Of a stretch of 42,912 nucleotides of DNA, positions 7,230 to 15,404 are shown piece after piece. Under the pieces are notes generated by a model, which searched no databases, was not told the origin of the DNA, and was given only the letters and a program-made list of their open reading frames with translations. The stretch spans positions 1 to 42,912 of the forward strand of contig JALHRB010000030.1 of the NCBI GenBank assembly GCA_022841665.1, read 5' to 3'. The DNA is from Pseudolabrys sp. (GTDB lineage Bacteria; Pseudomonadota; Alphaproteobacteria; Rhizobiales; Xanthobacteraceae). Every line of letters starts with the position of its first letter. Position 1 is the stretch's first letter. Position numbers and translations under genes: made by a program.

Positions 7230-8153
7230 CTAGAGCCCTGCGAAATCGAGGCCTGCAAAGGCGGCGCAGTTTTCGAACGCTAAGCCGGCCAGGCGCGGGA
7301 GGCCAAGGCGCAATCGCTCCCCGCGGACCTCGGTCGCGAGCCCGGATTTCCTCACTTCCTCGATCTCCGCAACGATCGTGCGCAAGCGCTTGGCGCTTTC
7401 TGCCGCGTCGACGTCGACGGTCGAGAATACGCCGCACGTATAGACTTGGAGCGTGTTGATCTCCCGCACGAGCGAATCCGCTTCACGGTAGAGATGGTCG
7501 AGTGTGCGACAGAAGGATACTTGGTCACTAACGGGAGGCCCATCGACATGACGGCCGAGGAGCGCCGGCGATCCTACCTGTATGCGCAACTCCAAATCCA
7601 TGATCTCGAGGACCATAGTTTGATCCAGCCGCAATGACAAAGACGTCTCTCGCAACAGCCGGTTCATGGTGTCCCGCTGCAACGCGCTACCAGCGAACAA
7701 GCGCTCGAAAATATCCCTGGCGAACTTTCGTTCAAAATTGACTTTTGTGTCTTGCTTCCAATCTTCGAAATTTCGATTCCCATCTTCCAGGCTTGCTGCT
7801 TTGCAAATCTTGTCCGACCTCTTTTGCTCTCCAAGGACGTCGGCGAGAAGCGACGCTTCGAATTTCTTCTGCGCAAGCGAATAAGTCAGCCGTGCTTTGA
7901 TCTGCCCATTCTCCTCTAGTTGGCGCTGCTTGGTGCGGTCATCCTGCTGCAGCATCAGCGAAATAAAGCCGACCGAGAGGGCGAGCGCCGTTCCTGCAAA
8001 CCCTGAGAGAAATTTTTTCCAGTCATCACGGCGGGCCACCGGATCCTTCGAAGTCAAATAGATGAAGAAAGCAACGGCGACGAAGGCCGAACCTAGAAAA
8101 ACCCAGAGCAGTATAAACGGTAACATGGCCCCCTCGCTAACCGAGGATTGCAA
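7230..8153 (-). CDS. Two-helix membrane protein with coiled-coil domain, low GC
   Basis: A 307-residue protein of unknown function. Transmembrane helix 1 (LPFILLWVFLGSAFVAVAFF, residues about 11-31) and helix 2 (GFAGTALALSVGFISLML, about 50-68) flank a short basic loop (SKDPVARRDDWKKF). The remaining 240 residues are soluble, charged and largely helical, beginning QQDDRTKQRQLEENGQ, and probably cytoplasmic. Base composition differs from the neighbours: 7681-7800 is 46% GC, whereas flanking genes are well above 60%. An alternative start is MLPFILL at 8126. It lies 9 bp downstream of gatA on the same strand. Signs point to recent acquisition; no family is recognised. Confidence 0.75.
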   Translation of the reverse strand: MQSSVSEGAMLPFILLWVFLGSAFVAVAFFIYLTSKDPVARRDDWKKFLSGFAGTALALSVGFISLMLQQDDRTKQRQLEENGQIKARLTYSLAQKKFEASLLADVLGEQKRSDKICKAASLEDGNRNFEDWKQDTKVNFERKFARDIFERLFAGSALQRDTMNRLLRETSLSLRLDQTMVLEIMDLELRIQVGSPALLGRHVDGPPVSDQVSFCRTLDHLYREADSLVREINTLQVYTCGVFSTVDVDAAESAKRLRTIVAEIEEVRKSGLATEVRGERLRLGLPRLAGLAFENCAAFAGLDFAGL

Positions 8154-8162
8154 GAAGCCAGT

Positions 8163-9638
8163 CTACCACCAAATCGCCGGCGTGAAGCGTCCAGCCGCCT
8201 GCTCGATCACCTGGCCGAGCGCGAACAAGGTTTCCTCATCGAAGGGACGGCCGATCAGTTGCAGGCCGAGCGGCAGGCCTTGCGCGTCGAGCCCGGCGGG
8301 CACGGCAATGCCCGGCAGGCCCGCCATGTTCACCGTCACCGTGAACACGTCGTTGAGGTACATCTCGATCGGATCGGCGCCGACCTTCTCGCCTAGGCCG
8401 AAGGCCGCGGACGGCGTCGCCGGCGTCAGCATGGCGTGCACGCCTGCCTTGAACGCCTCCTCGAAGTCGCGCTTGATCAGCGTGCGCAGCTTCTGCGCCC
8501 GCAGGTAATAGGCATCGTAATAGCCGGCGGAGAGCACGTAGGTGCCGATCATCACGCGGCGGCGCACTTCCGCGCCGAAGCCGGCCGCGCGCGTCGCCTC
8601 ATACATGCCGGTGATGTCGCGGCCCTCGGCGCGCAGGCCATAGCGCACGCCGTCATAGCGCGCGAGGTTGGACGAGGCTTCGGCCGGCGCCACGATGTAA
8701 TAGGCCGGCAATGCGTATTTCGTGTGCGGCAGCGAGATGTCGACGAGCTCGGCGCCGGCCGCTTTCAGCCAGGCCTTGCCCTGCTCCCACAAGGCTTCGA
8801 TCTCGGCCGGCATGCCGTCGAGGCGGTATTCCTTCGGAACGCCGATGCGCAAGCCCTTCACCGATTTGCCGATGGCGGCTTCGTAGTCCGGCACCGGTAG
8901 ATCGGCGCAGGTGGTGTCCTTCGGATCGTGGCCGGCCATCGAGCGCAAGAGGATGGCGGCGTCGCGCACCGTCTTGGCGAAAGGCCCGGCCTGGTCGAGC
9001 GAGGAGGCGAAGGCGACGATGCCCCAGCGCGACACGCGGCCGTAGGTCGGCTTGATGCCGACCGTGCCGGTGAAGGCCGCCGGCTGGCGGATTGAGCCGC
9101 CGGTGTCGGTGCCGGTCGCGCCGAGGCACAGATGTGCGGCTACGGCAGCGGCGGACCCGCCGGACGACCCCCCCGGCGTCAGCGGCGTGTTAGAACCCTT
9201 GCGCCGCCAGGGTGAGATCACGTTGCCGAAATAGGACGTCTCGTTCGACGAGCCCATGGCGAACTCGTCATTGTTGGTCTTGCCGAGCAGCACCGCGCCG
9301 TCGCGCCAGAGCTGCGACGTGACGGTGGACTCGTAGGTCGGCACGAAGTTGTCGAGGATGTGCGAGCAGGCGGTGGTTCGCACGCCCGCGGTGCAAAACA
9401 TGTCCTTGACCGCGAGCGGGATGCCGTCGAGCGGCCCAGCCTCGCCCTTGGCGATGCGCGCGTCGGCGGCTTTCGCCATGTCGGCGGCGCGCTCCGGCGT
9501 CTCCAGCACATAGGCGTTGAGTGCGCGCGCCTTCTCGATCGCCGCGACATGGGCGGCCGCCAGCTCGGCGGCGGAAAATTTCTTCGCCTGGAGGCCGTCG
9601 CGCGCCTCGGCGAGCGTGAGTGACGTGAGCTCGGTCAT
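8163..9638 (-). CDS. gatA: Asp/Glu-tRNA amidotransferase subunit A
   Basis: A 491-residue amidase-signature enzyme, the glutaminase subunit of GatCAB, which supplies ammonia to GatB. The Ser-cisSer-Lys triad is visible: Lys in [16 protein letters not shown], and the Gly/Ser-rich block [17 protein letters not shown] with [17 protein letters not shown]. Later blocks ([20 protein letters not shown] and [15 protein letters not shown]) match GatA. The start at 9638 ([15 protein letters not shown]) overlaps the upstream gene's stop as ATGA, indicating translational coupling and favouring this start over one six codons earlier. Confidence 0.97.
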   Translation of the reverse strand: MTELTSLTLAEARDGLQAKKFSAAELAAAHVAAIEKARALNAYVLETPERAADMAKAADARIAKGEAGPLDGIPLAVKDMFCTAGVRTTACSHILDNFVPTYESTVTSQLWRDGAVLLGKTNNDEFAMGSSNETSYFGNVISPWRRKGSNTPLTPGGSSGGSAAAVAAHLCLGATGTDTGGSIRQPAAFTGTVGIKPTYGRVSRWGIVAFASSLDQAGPFAKTVRDAAILLRSMAGHDPKDTTCADLPVPDYEAAIGKSVKGLRIGVPKEYRLDGMPAEIEALWEQGKAWLKAAGAELVDISLPHTKYALPAYYIVAPAEASSNLARYDGVRYGLRAEGRDITGMYEATRAAGFGAEVRRRVMIGTYVLSAGYYDAYYLRAQKLRTLIKRDFEEAFKAGVHAMLTPATPSAAFGLGEKVGADPIEMYLNDVFTVTVNMAGLPGIAVPAGLDAQGLPLGLQLIGRPFDEETLFALGQVIEQAAGRFTPAIWW

Positions 9639-9868
9639 TGATCGGGCGTGTCGCAAACAAACGCGTCGGCCGCGCGTTTCGACGGCGCCACCTGCTTGAT
9701 GAGGATCGTCCCGTCCGGCTGCGGCTCACGCACAAGCTCGCCCGGTAAGGGCAGCCCCATCGCGCGCAGATCGTCGGCCGTGTGGCCGTCGGGCAGACGG
9801 CCGGTCGAGATGACCTCGATCATCTCCCAGCGCCACTCCATATCCGCCTGCTCACACGCGAGGCACAT
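9635..9868 (-). CDS. Small protein between gatC and gatA
   Basis: A 77-residue hypothetical protein starting [18 protein letters not shown], with a CxxC at residues 2-5, then a compact central region [20 protein letters not shown] and a C-terminal half ending in CDTPDQ. It begins 3 bp after gatC and its stop overlaps the gatA start (ATGA), so it is embedded in the gatCA transcript. No known domain is recognised. CxxC might bind metal, but with one pair only this is weak. Its fixed place suggests expression with the amidotransferase rather than proven function in it. Confidence 0.7.
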   Translation of the reverse strand: MCLACEQADMEWRWEMIEVISTGRLPDGHTADDLRAMGLPLPGELVREPQPDGTILIKQVAPSKRAADAFVCDTPDQ

Positions 9869-9871
9869 GGG

Positions 9872-10159
9872 CTATTCCACAACCTTCGGCACCAGAAAGA
9901 AATTGTCGTCGCTCTGCGGCGCGTTCTTGACGATGTCGGCGGCGATGCCGCCATCGGTGACTGCGTCGGCGCGCTTTTTAAGTGCCATCGGCATCACCGA
10001 CGTCATCGGCTCGACGCCCGTCACGTCCACCTCGGAAAGCTGTTCGACGAAGGCAAGCATGGCGTTGAGTTCGCCCTTGAGGTGCTCGACCTCTTCCTCC
10101 TTGACCGCGATGCGCGCCAGATGCGCGATGCGGCGGACGGTGTCGGCGTCGACGGACAT
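9872..10159 (-). CDS. gatC: Asp/Glu-tRNA amidotransferase subunit C
   Basis: A 95-residue GatC, the small belt subunit that stabilises GatA on GatB. Family hallmarks are the N-terminal [20 protein letters not shown], the middle [20 protein letters not shown], and the C-terminal FFLVPKVVE, preceded by [18 protein letters not shown]. Length is typical. It is the first gene of the minus-strand gatC-orf-gatA run; its promoter should lie in the 66-bp gap to the nitronate monooxygenase gene. Confidence 0.96.
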   Translation of the reverse strand: MSVDADTVRRIAHLARIAVKEEEVEHLKGELNAMLAFVEQLSEVDVTGVEPMTSVMPMALKKRADAVTDGGIAADIVKNAPQSDDNFFLVPKVVE

Positions 10160-10225
10160 GAGGCGGCCTCGGGACGATCGGTTCGCGCCGCGTATAGCAG
10201 AGGGCCGTTTGCCCTCGCAATGGAC

Positions 10226-11296
10226 CTAGGCCGCCAGACGCGCCATCAGGTCCTGCACCTCGATCCACAACGTCCGGGTCAACTCCCGCGCGGGCATTTC
10301 GCGGCCGAGCGAGGCCGCCTGACCGGCCCACATGGAGGAGAAATCGCCGGAGCCTTGCGCCTGCGCCTTGGCGTGCAGCGGCGCCAGCGCGCCGCCGGCA
10401 AGCGGAAACTCCGGCGCGATGCCGCTGACCGGTCCCAGCTCGCGCATCACCCGGTTGACCAGGCCGCGCGCCGGCCTCCCAGTCATTAAATTGGTGACAG
10501 CAGTGTCGTCGTCGTGTGCGGCCCTCAAAGCGGCGCGGTGCGGCGGCAATATCTTGGATTCCGGGCAGCGCAGGTAGGCGGTGCCGATCTGTACCGCGCT
10601 GGCGCCGAGGACGAGCGCGGCGGCGATGCCACGGGCGTCGGCGATGCCGCCGGCGCCGATGACGGGCACCCCCACCGCGTCCACCACCTGCGGGATCAGC
10701 GCGAAAGTGCCGGGCTGCGCGGCCAGGTCGACGGTGAGGAACATGCCGCGATGACCGCCGGCCTCGTAGCCCTGGGCGATGACGACGTCAGCGCCGTGCG
10801 CCTCCAGCCAGCGCGCCTCCTTGACCGTGGTGGCCGAGCTCATCACCAGGCAGCCCGCCGCCTTCACCCGCTGCACCAGCGCGGCCGCCGGCAGGCCGAA
10901 ATGGAAGCTCACCACCTCGGGCTTGAGCTCCTCCACCGCCGCGCACAAAGCCGCGTCGAACGGCGTGCGGTTGCTCGAGGGCACCGGGGCGGCCGGGTCG
11001 ATGCCGTATTCCGCGTAATAGGGCTTGAGCGCCTCGCGCCAGGCATGCTCGCGCGCATTGTTGGACACGGGCGGCGTGTGACAGAAGAAATTGAGGTTGA
11101 GCGGCTTGTCGGTCGCGGCGCGGAAGGCGGCGACCTGCGCGCGCATCTTGGCCTCGTCGAGCAGTGCGACCGGCAGCGAGGCGAGCCCGCCGCCCTGCGC
11201 CACCGCGATGGCCAATTCCGTGTCCATCGCCCCCGCCATCGGCGCCAGCACGATGGGGCGCTCGATCTTGAGCAAATCCAGCAAGCGGCGGTCCAT
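10226..11296 (-). CDS. Nitronate monooxygenase / 2-nitropropane dioxygenase family
   Basis: A 356-residue FMN-dependent TIM-barrel enzyme oxidising alkyl nitronates to carbonyl compounds and nitrite. Visible motifs are ERPIVLAPMAGAMDTELAIA at the N-terminus, the substrate-gating and catalytic region QGYEAGGHRGMF (His in GGHRG), and the FMN-phosphate loop GAGGIADARGIAAALVLGA. The sequence fits class I NMO. Start 11296 (MDRRLLDLLKIERP) is chosen because AAGGAGCAGAGC lies immediately upstream; an extended frame to 11413 adds a low-complexity leader. It is divergent from the polysaccharide deacetylase gene. Physiological substrate is unknown; propionate-3-nitronate is common for the family. Confidence 0.9.
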   Translation of the reverse strand: MDRRLLDLLKIERPIVLAPMAGAMDTELAIAVAQGGGLASLPVALLDEAKMRAQVAAFRAATDKPLNLNFFCHTPPVSNNAREHAWREALKPYYAEYGIDPAAPVPSSNRTPFDAALCAAVEELKPEVVSFHFGLPAAALVQRVKAAGCLVMSSATTVKEARWLEAHGADVVIAQGYEAGGHRGMFLTVDLAAQPGTFALIPQVVDAVGVPVIGAGGIADARGIAAALVLGASAVQIGTAYLRCPESKILPPHRAALRAAHDDDTAVTNLMTGRPARGLVNRVMRELGPVSGIAPEFPLAGGALAPLHAKAQAQGSGDFSSMWAGQAASLGREMPARELTRTLWIEVQDLMARLAA

Positions 11297-11435
11297 GCTC
11301 TGCTCCTTACGCGTCCGCGCCGACGCTAGCAGAGGGCGCGCCGGCGCGCTTTTCGTAAGACGAGAACCAAGCATTCGCGGCAGCGCGAGCAGCAGGCCCG
11401 TGGAACTCGCCACCGTTGCCCGCTACCATCGCGCC

Positions 11436-12320
11436 ATGCCCGCACCAAGCCACGGCCGCTACCCCTATTCGCCAATCGCTCAGCGCCCCGCCTATGACTG
11501 GCCGGGCGGCAAGCGGCTGGCCGTCTATATCGCGCTCAACCTCGAATGGTTCGCCTTCGGGGAAGGTCTCGGCGCCGAGCTCGCGCCCGGCGGGCCGCAG
11601 CCCGACGTGCTCAATTACGCCTGGCGCGACTACGGCAACCGGGTCGGCGTGTTCCGGCTGGCGGAATTGTTCGCCGAGCTGAAGCTGCCGGTGTCGCTCT
11701 TGATTAATTCGGACATGCTTGAGCACGCGCCGCAGGCGGTGGACGCCTTCCCCGGCGCCGAACTGGTCGGCCATGGCCGCACCAATTCGGAGCGCCAGGG
11801 CACGCTGAGCGAGGACGAGGAGCGCAAACTGATCGCGGAGAGCACGTCGGCGATCGAAAAATACTCGGGCCAACGCCCGCGCGGTTGGCTCGGGCCGTGG
11901 ATCTCGCAGTCGCCGCTGACGCCCGACCTGTTGCAAGAGGCCGGCTACCGCTATCTGCTCGACTGGTGCCACGACGACCAGCCGGTCTGGATGAAGACGC
12001 GCAAGGGCCGCATCCTGTCGGTGCCCTACCCGCAGGAGCTCAACGACATCCCGCAGATCGTCGCGCGCAAGCGCGAGGGCGCCGACTTTGCCGCTATGAT
12101 CGTCGATGCCTTCGAGGTGATGCAGGGCGAATGCGCCAACCGCCCGCTGGTGATGGGCGTCGCGCTGCATCCCTACCTTGTCGGCTGGCCGCACCGCTTC
12201 AAGTATCTGGCCCGCGCGCTGCGCCAGATCGCGCGCGAAGCCGACGAGCGGGTGTGGTTCACCACCGCCGGTGCCGTCGCCGCGCACGCGGCGGCGCTGC
12301 CGGACGGCACGGTGCCTTAG
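11436..12320 (+). CDS. Polysaccharide deacetylase family protein (PuuE-like)
   Basis: A 294-residue NodB-homology (CE4) protein with a (beta/alpha) barrel. It opens YPYSPIAQRPAYDWPGGKRL then IALNLEWFAFGEG; other blocks are LLINSDMLEH, ELVGHGRTNSERQG, PRGWLGPWISQSPLTPDLLQ, and ALHPYLVGWPHRFKYLARAL. The pattern resembles the PuuE/allantoinase-like CE4 group, which often acts on small amides rather than chitin oligosaccharides. The usual TFDDG metal motif is not obvious, whereas GHGRTNS could provide a metal His. Cytoplasmic, no signal peptide. Substrate unknown. Confidence 0.85.
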   Translation: MPAPSHGRYPYSPIAQRPAYDWPGGKRLAVYIALNLEWFAFGEGLGAELAPGGPQPDVLNYAWRDYGNRVGVFRLAELFAELKLPVSLLINSDMLEHAPQAVDAFPGAELVGHGRTNSERQGTLSEDEERKLIAESTSAIEKYSGQRPRGWLGPWISQSPLTPDLLQEAGYRYLLDWCHDDQPVWMKTRKGRILSVPYPQELNDIPQIVARKREGADFAAMIVDAFEVMQGECANRPLVMGVALHPYLVGWPHRFKYLARALRQIAREADERVWFTTAGAVAAHAAALPDGTVP

Positions 12321-12419
12321 GAAGACGACTGCCCTGGACGCGACGCAGCACGGAGCACGGAGCACAGCCGAGTGTTGCGCCGCAGATCCGGGGCCGTGAC
12401 CAATTCCGAATTTGTGAAG

Positions 12420-12461
12420 GTCCCGGTTCTGCAGCGCACCGCTACGCGCTGCGCCCGGGAC
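12420..12461. repeat. Long imperfect palindrome between convergent genes
   Basis: GTCCCGG (12420-12426) pairs with CCGGGAC (12455-12461), and inside it GCAGCGC (12431-12437) pairs with GCGCTGC (12446-12452). It is a two-step hairpin placed 4 bp past the stop of the cyclic-nucleotide-binding gene. Its GTCCCGG outline recalls intergenic palindromes common in Bradyrhizobium relatives. It may act as a bidirectional terminator although no T tract follows. Confidence 0.6.
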
Positions 12462-12464
12462 ACG

Positions 12465-12854
12465 TCAGATCGCTTTGCCCATGCCGCGGATGCGCTGCGC
12501 CAGCGCCGACATGATGTAAGTGGCGAAATTCGGCACTTCGTCCACCATGAAGCGGAAGGTGCGCGCGTCGATCAACGACAGCTCGCAGGCCTCGCGCGCC
12601 TTGGCGGTGGACGAGCGCGGCTCGCCGTCGATCATCGACATGAAGCCGAGCGCCTCGCCTTCGCCGATGGTCTCGATCACCTTGTCGCCGATCGTCATGT
12701 CGATGACACCCGCTTGCACGAGATACATGCAATCGCCCGGGTCGCCTTTGCTGAACACCGTGCCACCGGCCGGCACCTTGATGGTGGCGCCCGCGTTTCT
12801 CGCAAAGGTCCGCATGTCGATGACGGCGCGTTCGCGCCTGCTGCTGCCAACCAC
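12465..12854 (-). CDS. Cyclic nucleotide-binding domain protein
   Basis: A stand-alone Crp/cAMP-type beta-roll domain of about 115-130 residues. The core reads NAGATIKVPAGGTVFSKGDP, GDCMYLVQAGVIDMTIGDKV, then the phosphate-binding cassette GEALGFMSMIDGEPRSSTAK, and ends VDEVPNFATYIMSALAQRI. No helix-turn-helix follows, so it is probably a signalling or regulatory subunit rather than a transcription factor. The start is uncertain: GTG at 12854 has AAGGGA seven bases upstream, while ATG at 12815 (MRTFARN) fits known homologues. The longer frame to 13019 looks spurious. Confidence 0.8.
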   Translation of the reverse strand: MVGSSRRERAVIDMRTFARNAGATIKVPAGGTVFSKGDPGDCMYLVQAGVIDMTIGDKVIETIGEGEALGFMSMIDGEPRSSTAKAREACELSLIDARTFRFMVDEVPNFATYIMSALAQRIRGMGKAI

Positions 12855-13045
12855 GTTTAGTTCCCTTTTCCCCAATGCCGAGACTTTATCGACACGGCCC
12901 GCCCAAGCAAGCGGCCTCGCGCGCCGACCCCTTGCCTTTCCGATCACCCTGGCGGCGCCAGCCTGCGTGACGGCGACGACCTTGTCGGTATTCGGCGCGG
13001 CGGCCGCGTTGGCGATCATGTTCCCGCGTGCTACCGCTCGTCTTC

Positions 13046-13522
13046 ATGGCCGCCGTCATTCTGCCGCTCATCGAAGCCGCCCCTCTCCTGCCCGCGCGCG
13101 GCGCGCTGATCGGGCTCGACCTCGGCACCAAGACCATCGGCGTCGCCGTCAGCGACCCCGACCGGCGGCTCGCCACCGGGGTGGAGACCATCGCCCGCAC
13201 CGCTTTCACCAAGGACGCGGCGCGCCTCCTGGCGCTCGCCGCCGAGCGCAAGGCGGCCGGCCTCGTGCTCGGTCTCCCCATCAACATGGACGGCTCGGAA
13301 GGCCCGCGCGCGCAATCGACCCGCGCCTTCGCGCGCAACCTCGCCCGCCTCACCGAACTGCCAATCATGTTCTGGGACGAGCGCCTGTCCACCGCCGCGG
13401 TCGAGCGCGAGCTGATCGCGGCCGACGTCAGTCGCGCCAAGCGCGCGGCCGTGATCGACGAGCACGCCGCCATTTTCATCCTGCAAGGCGCGCTCGACCG
13501 GCTGGCGAAGCTCAAATCATAG
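13046..13522 (+). CDS. ruvX: Putative Holliday junction resolvase / pre-16S rRNA nuclease YqgF
   Basis: A RuvX/YqgF RNase H-like fold protein of 158 residues. The first catalytic Asp is in [17 protein letters not shown]; further blocks are [37 protein letters not shown] (second acidic residue), and the C-terminal [18 protein letters not shown] with the last Asp. The family processes pre-16S rRNA 5' ends and may act on junction DNA. ATG at 13046 is preferred; GTG at 13028 is an alternative. It ends at a terminator hairpin and converges on the secreted-protein gene. Confidence 0.93.
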   Translation: MAAVILPLIEAAPLLPARGALIGLDLGTKTIGVAVSDPDRRLATGVETIARTAFTKDAARLLALAAERKAAGLVLGLPINMDGSEGPRAQSTRAFARNLARLTELPIMFWDERLSTAAVERELIAADVSRAKRAAVIDEHAAIFILQGALDRLAKLKS

Positions 13523-13524
13523 AA

Positions 13525-13550
13525 AATGGGGCGGCCGGAGCCGCCCCATT
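13525..13550. terminator. Shared bidirectional terminator
   Basis: TGGGGCGGC (13527-13535) and GCCGCCCCA (13540-13548) form a 9-bp stem with tetraloop CGGA. It is flanked by AAAA on the left and TT on the right, giving T tracts in both directions (better on the minus strand). It lies between convergent ruvX and the secreted-protein gene. Confidence 0.75.
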
Positions 13551-13568
13551 CGCAATCTTCAAGCGAGA

Positions 13569-14015
13569 CTAGCGGACCGCCCGCACGTTACGGCGCGACT
13601 TACCCTGCAAGCCGGCGTCGATGTCCAGGGTCGTGGACGCACAGGAGCCGTAATAGCCGTAGTTGCGGGTGTTATCGGTGCTCACCCAGCAACGGCCCGG
13701 AGAATAGGCGTAGGCTTCGCTTGCCGAATAGCGCGGCGCCGGATCGTAAACGTAGGCGGGAGCGGGCCGCTCGTAAACATACGCCCGATCTTCGTAAACC
13801 GGGCCATAGGCATAGCCGCGGTCATAGTAACCCGGACCGCCATAGTAGTTGTTGTTCGCCGCGCTGACGGCCGCCGCGCCGACCAGCGCGCCGGCGCCGA
13901 AGCCGATCGCCGCCGCCGTGTTACGCCCATCGCGCGCCTGGCTGGGCGTCGCCGCCGCAAGCGCCAGCGCGCCGGTGACGGCCACAGCCGCCGCATACTT
14001 CAGAATGGTCTTCAT
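13569..14015 (-). CDS. Tyr/Gly-rich secreted protein
   Basis: A 148-residue exported protein. Signal peptide [20 protein letters not shown] with cleavage near SQA-RDGR. A small Gly/Ala stretch that could be a membrane or glycine-zipper segment ([20 protein letters not shown]) leads into Tyr-rich low-complexity sequence ([18 protein letters not shown]). The C-terminus has Cys in GRCWVSTD and YGSCAST. Such glycine-zipper, Tyr-rich periplasmic proteins are common in Rhizobiales and of unknown function. Start 14015 is chosen for the signal peptide. Confidence 0.8.
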   Translation of the reverse strand: MKTILKYAAAVAVTGALALAAATPSQARDGRNTAAAIGFGAGALVGAAAVSAANNNYYGGPGYYDRGYAYGPVYEDRAYVYERPAPAYVYDPAPRYSASEAYAYSPGRCWVSTDNTRNYGYYGSCASTTLDIDAGLQGKSRRNVRAVR

Positions 14016-14314
14016 TGGGTGCCTCCGTTTGTCGCCCGCGCCGCGCGGGCGAGTTTGCTCATCTTCATTCACGATGCGCCGGCGCGAAACGTGCGCCGGG
14101 CAATCGCAGCAACAACCCCGGAACCGCTGCGGGGGTTCCTGATTCCCGCGGCTTTGAATTCACAATCGCGTTGGAACCAACGTCTGGCAGTGTTTCGGCT
14201 GAGGCGATTTCTTGCGCGTGCCGGCCGGCTCAGGCGGTCTCGCCTGCCCGTTTACCGCGCCTTGTGGATCGGCCGCCGCCGCCCTTGCCGGGCCGGGTAC
14301 TTGCGCCTATAGAC
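14016..14314. other. Divergent promoter region of secreted-protein gene and pyrB
   Basis: A 299-bp region without a gene. It contains GGAACC (14120-14125) and GGTTCC (14134-14139) arms around a G-rich loop, but no clear pyrimidine attenuator and no confident -35/-10 pair. Confidence 0.4.
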
Positions 14315-15277
14315 ATGCCTTTAATGACCATCGCGCCGAAACAATCGTTCGTCCTCAGCCGGCGGCATCTGTTGGGGATCGAAGGCCTTACGCGCGCCGA
14401 CATCGTCGGTCTTTTGGACCTCTCCGAGGAATTCGTCGAACTCAACCGCCAGATCGAGAAAAAGCGCGCCACGCTGCGCGGCCGCACCCAGATCAACCTG
14501 TTCTTCGAAGTGTCCACCCGCACCCAGTCCTCGTTCGAGTTGGCCGGCAAGCGGCTGGGCGCCGACGTGATGAACATGTCGACCTCCTCGTCCTCCATGC
14601 GCAAGGGCGAGACGCTGATCGACACCGCTATTACCCTCAACGCGATGCACCCCGACATCATCGTGGTGCGCCACCATGCCTCCGGGGCGGTCGAGCTACT
14701 GGCGCGCAAGGTGGACTGCTCGGTGATCAACGCCGGCGACGGGGCGCACGAGCACCCGACCCAGGCGTTGCTCGATGCGCTCACCATCCGCCGCAACAAG
14801 GGCCGCCTCGAGGGGCTGACGGTCGCGATCTGCGGCGACATCCTGCATTCGCGCGTCGCCCGCTCCAACATCATCCTGCTCAACGCCATGGGCGCGCGCG
14901 TGCGCGTGGTCGCACCCTCCACGCTGCTGCCGCCGGGCGTCGAGCGCATGGGCGTCGAGGTCGCGCGCGACATGCGCGAAGGCCTGGCCGATTGCGATAT
15001 CGTCATGATGCTGCGCCTGCAGCGCGAGCGCATGAACGGCTCCTACGTGCCGTCCGTGTCGGAATACTTCCACTATTACGGTCTGGACGAGAAGAAGCTC
15101 GCTTACGCCAAGCCGGACGCCCTTGTGATGCATCCCGGCCCGATGAACCGCGGCGTCGAGATCGATTCCGGCGTCGCCGACGGCGCACAGTCGCTTATCC
15201 GCGAGCAGGTCGAGATGGGCGTCGCCGTGCGCATGGCGGTGCTGGAGGCGCTGTCGAGGGGCCTGCCGAATGCGTGA
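14315..15277 (+). CDS. pyrB: Aspartate carbamoyltransferase catalytic subunit
   Basis: A 320-residue ATCase that condenses carbamoyl phosphate and aspartate to carbamoyl-aspartate, the second step of UMP synthesis. Motifs: carbamoyl-phosphate loop [20 protein letters not shown], the 80s-loop segment [45 protein letters not shown], and the aspartate-binding [17 protein letters not shown]. Start ATG 14315 ([11 protein letters not shown]); a second ATG at 14324 is possible. It leads a plus-strand run with the dihydroorotase-like gene, plsY and dprA. Confidence 0.97.
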   Translation: MPLMTIAPKQSFVLSRRHLLGIEGLTRADIVGLLDLSEEFVELNRQIEKKRATLRGRTQINLFFEVSTRTQSSFELAGKRLGADVMNMSTSSSSMRKGETLIDTAITLNAMHPDIIVVRHHASGAVELLARKVDCSVINAGDGAHEHPTQALLDALTIRRNKGRLEGLTVAICGDILHSRVARSNIILLNAMGARVRVVAPSTLLPPGVERMGVEVARDMREGLADCDIVMMLRLQRERMNGSYVPSVSEYFHYYGLDEKKLAYAKPDALVMHPGPMNRGVEIDSGVADGAQSLIREQVEMGVAVRMAVLEALSRGLPNA

Positions 15278-15288
15278 GGATTTTTACA

Positions 15289-15395
15289 CGTCATTCCGGG
15301 GCGCGCCGAAGGCGCGAACCCGGAATCCAGACGGGAGCACGAAATCCGCTTCCGGATTCCGGGTTCGCGGGCTCCGCCCGCGCCCCGGAATGACG
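15289..15395. repeat. Intergenic palindromic repeat, copy 1
   Basis: A 107-bp imperfect inverted repeat opens CGTCATTCCGGGGCGCG and closes CGCCCCGGAATGACG. Internal CCCGGAATCCAG / GGATTCCGGGTT arms add to it. It fills the gap between pyrB and the dihydroorotase-like gene. A second copy of the same family lies at 16715-16818. Similar palindromes are widespread in Bradyrhizobium-group genomes. Confidence 0.85.
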
Positions 15396-15404
15396 GAGTA
15401 AGCA

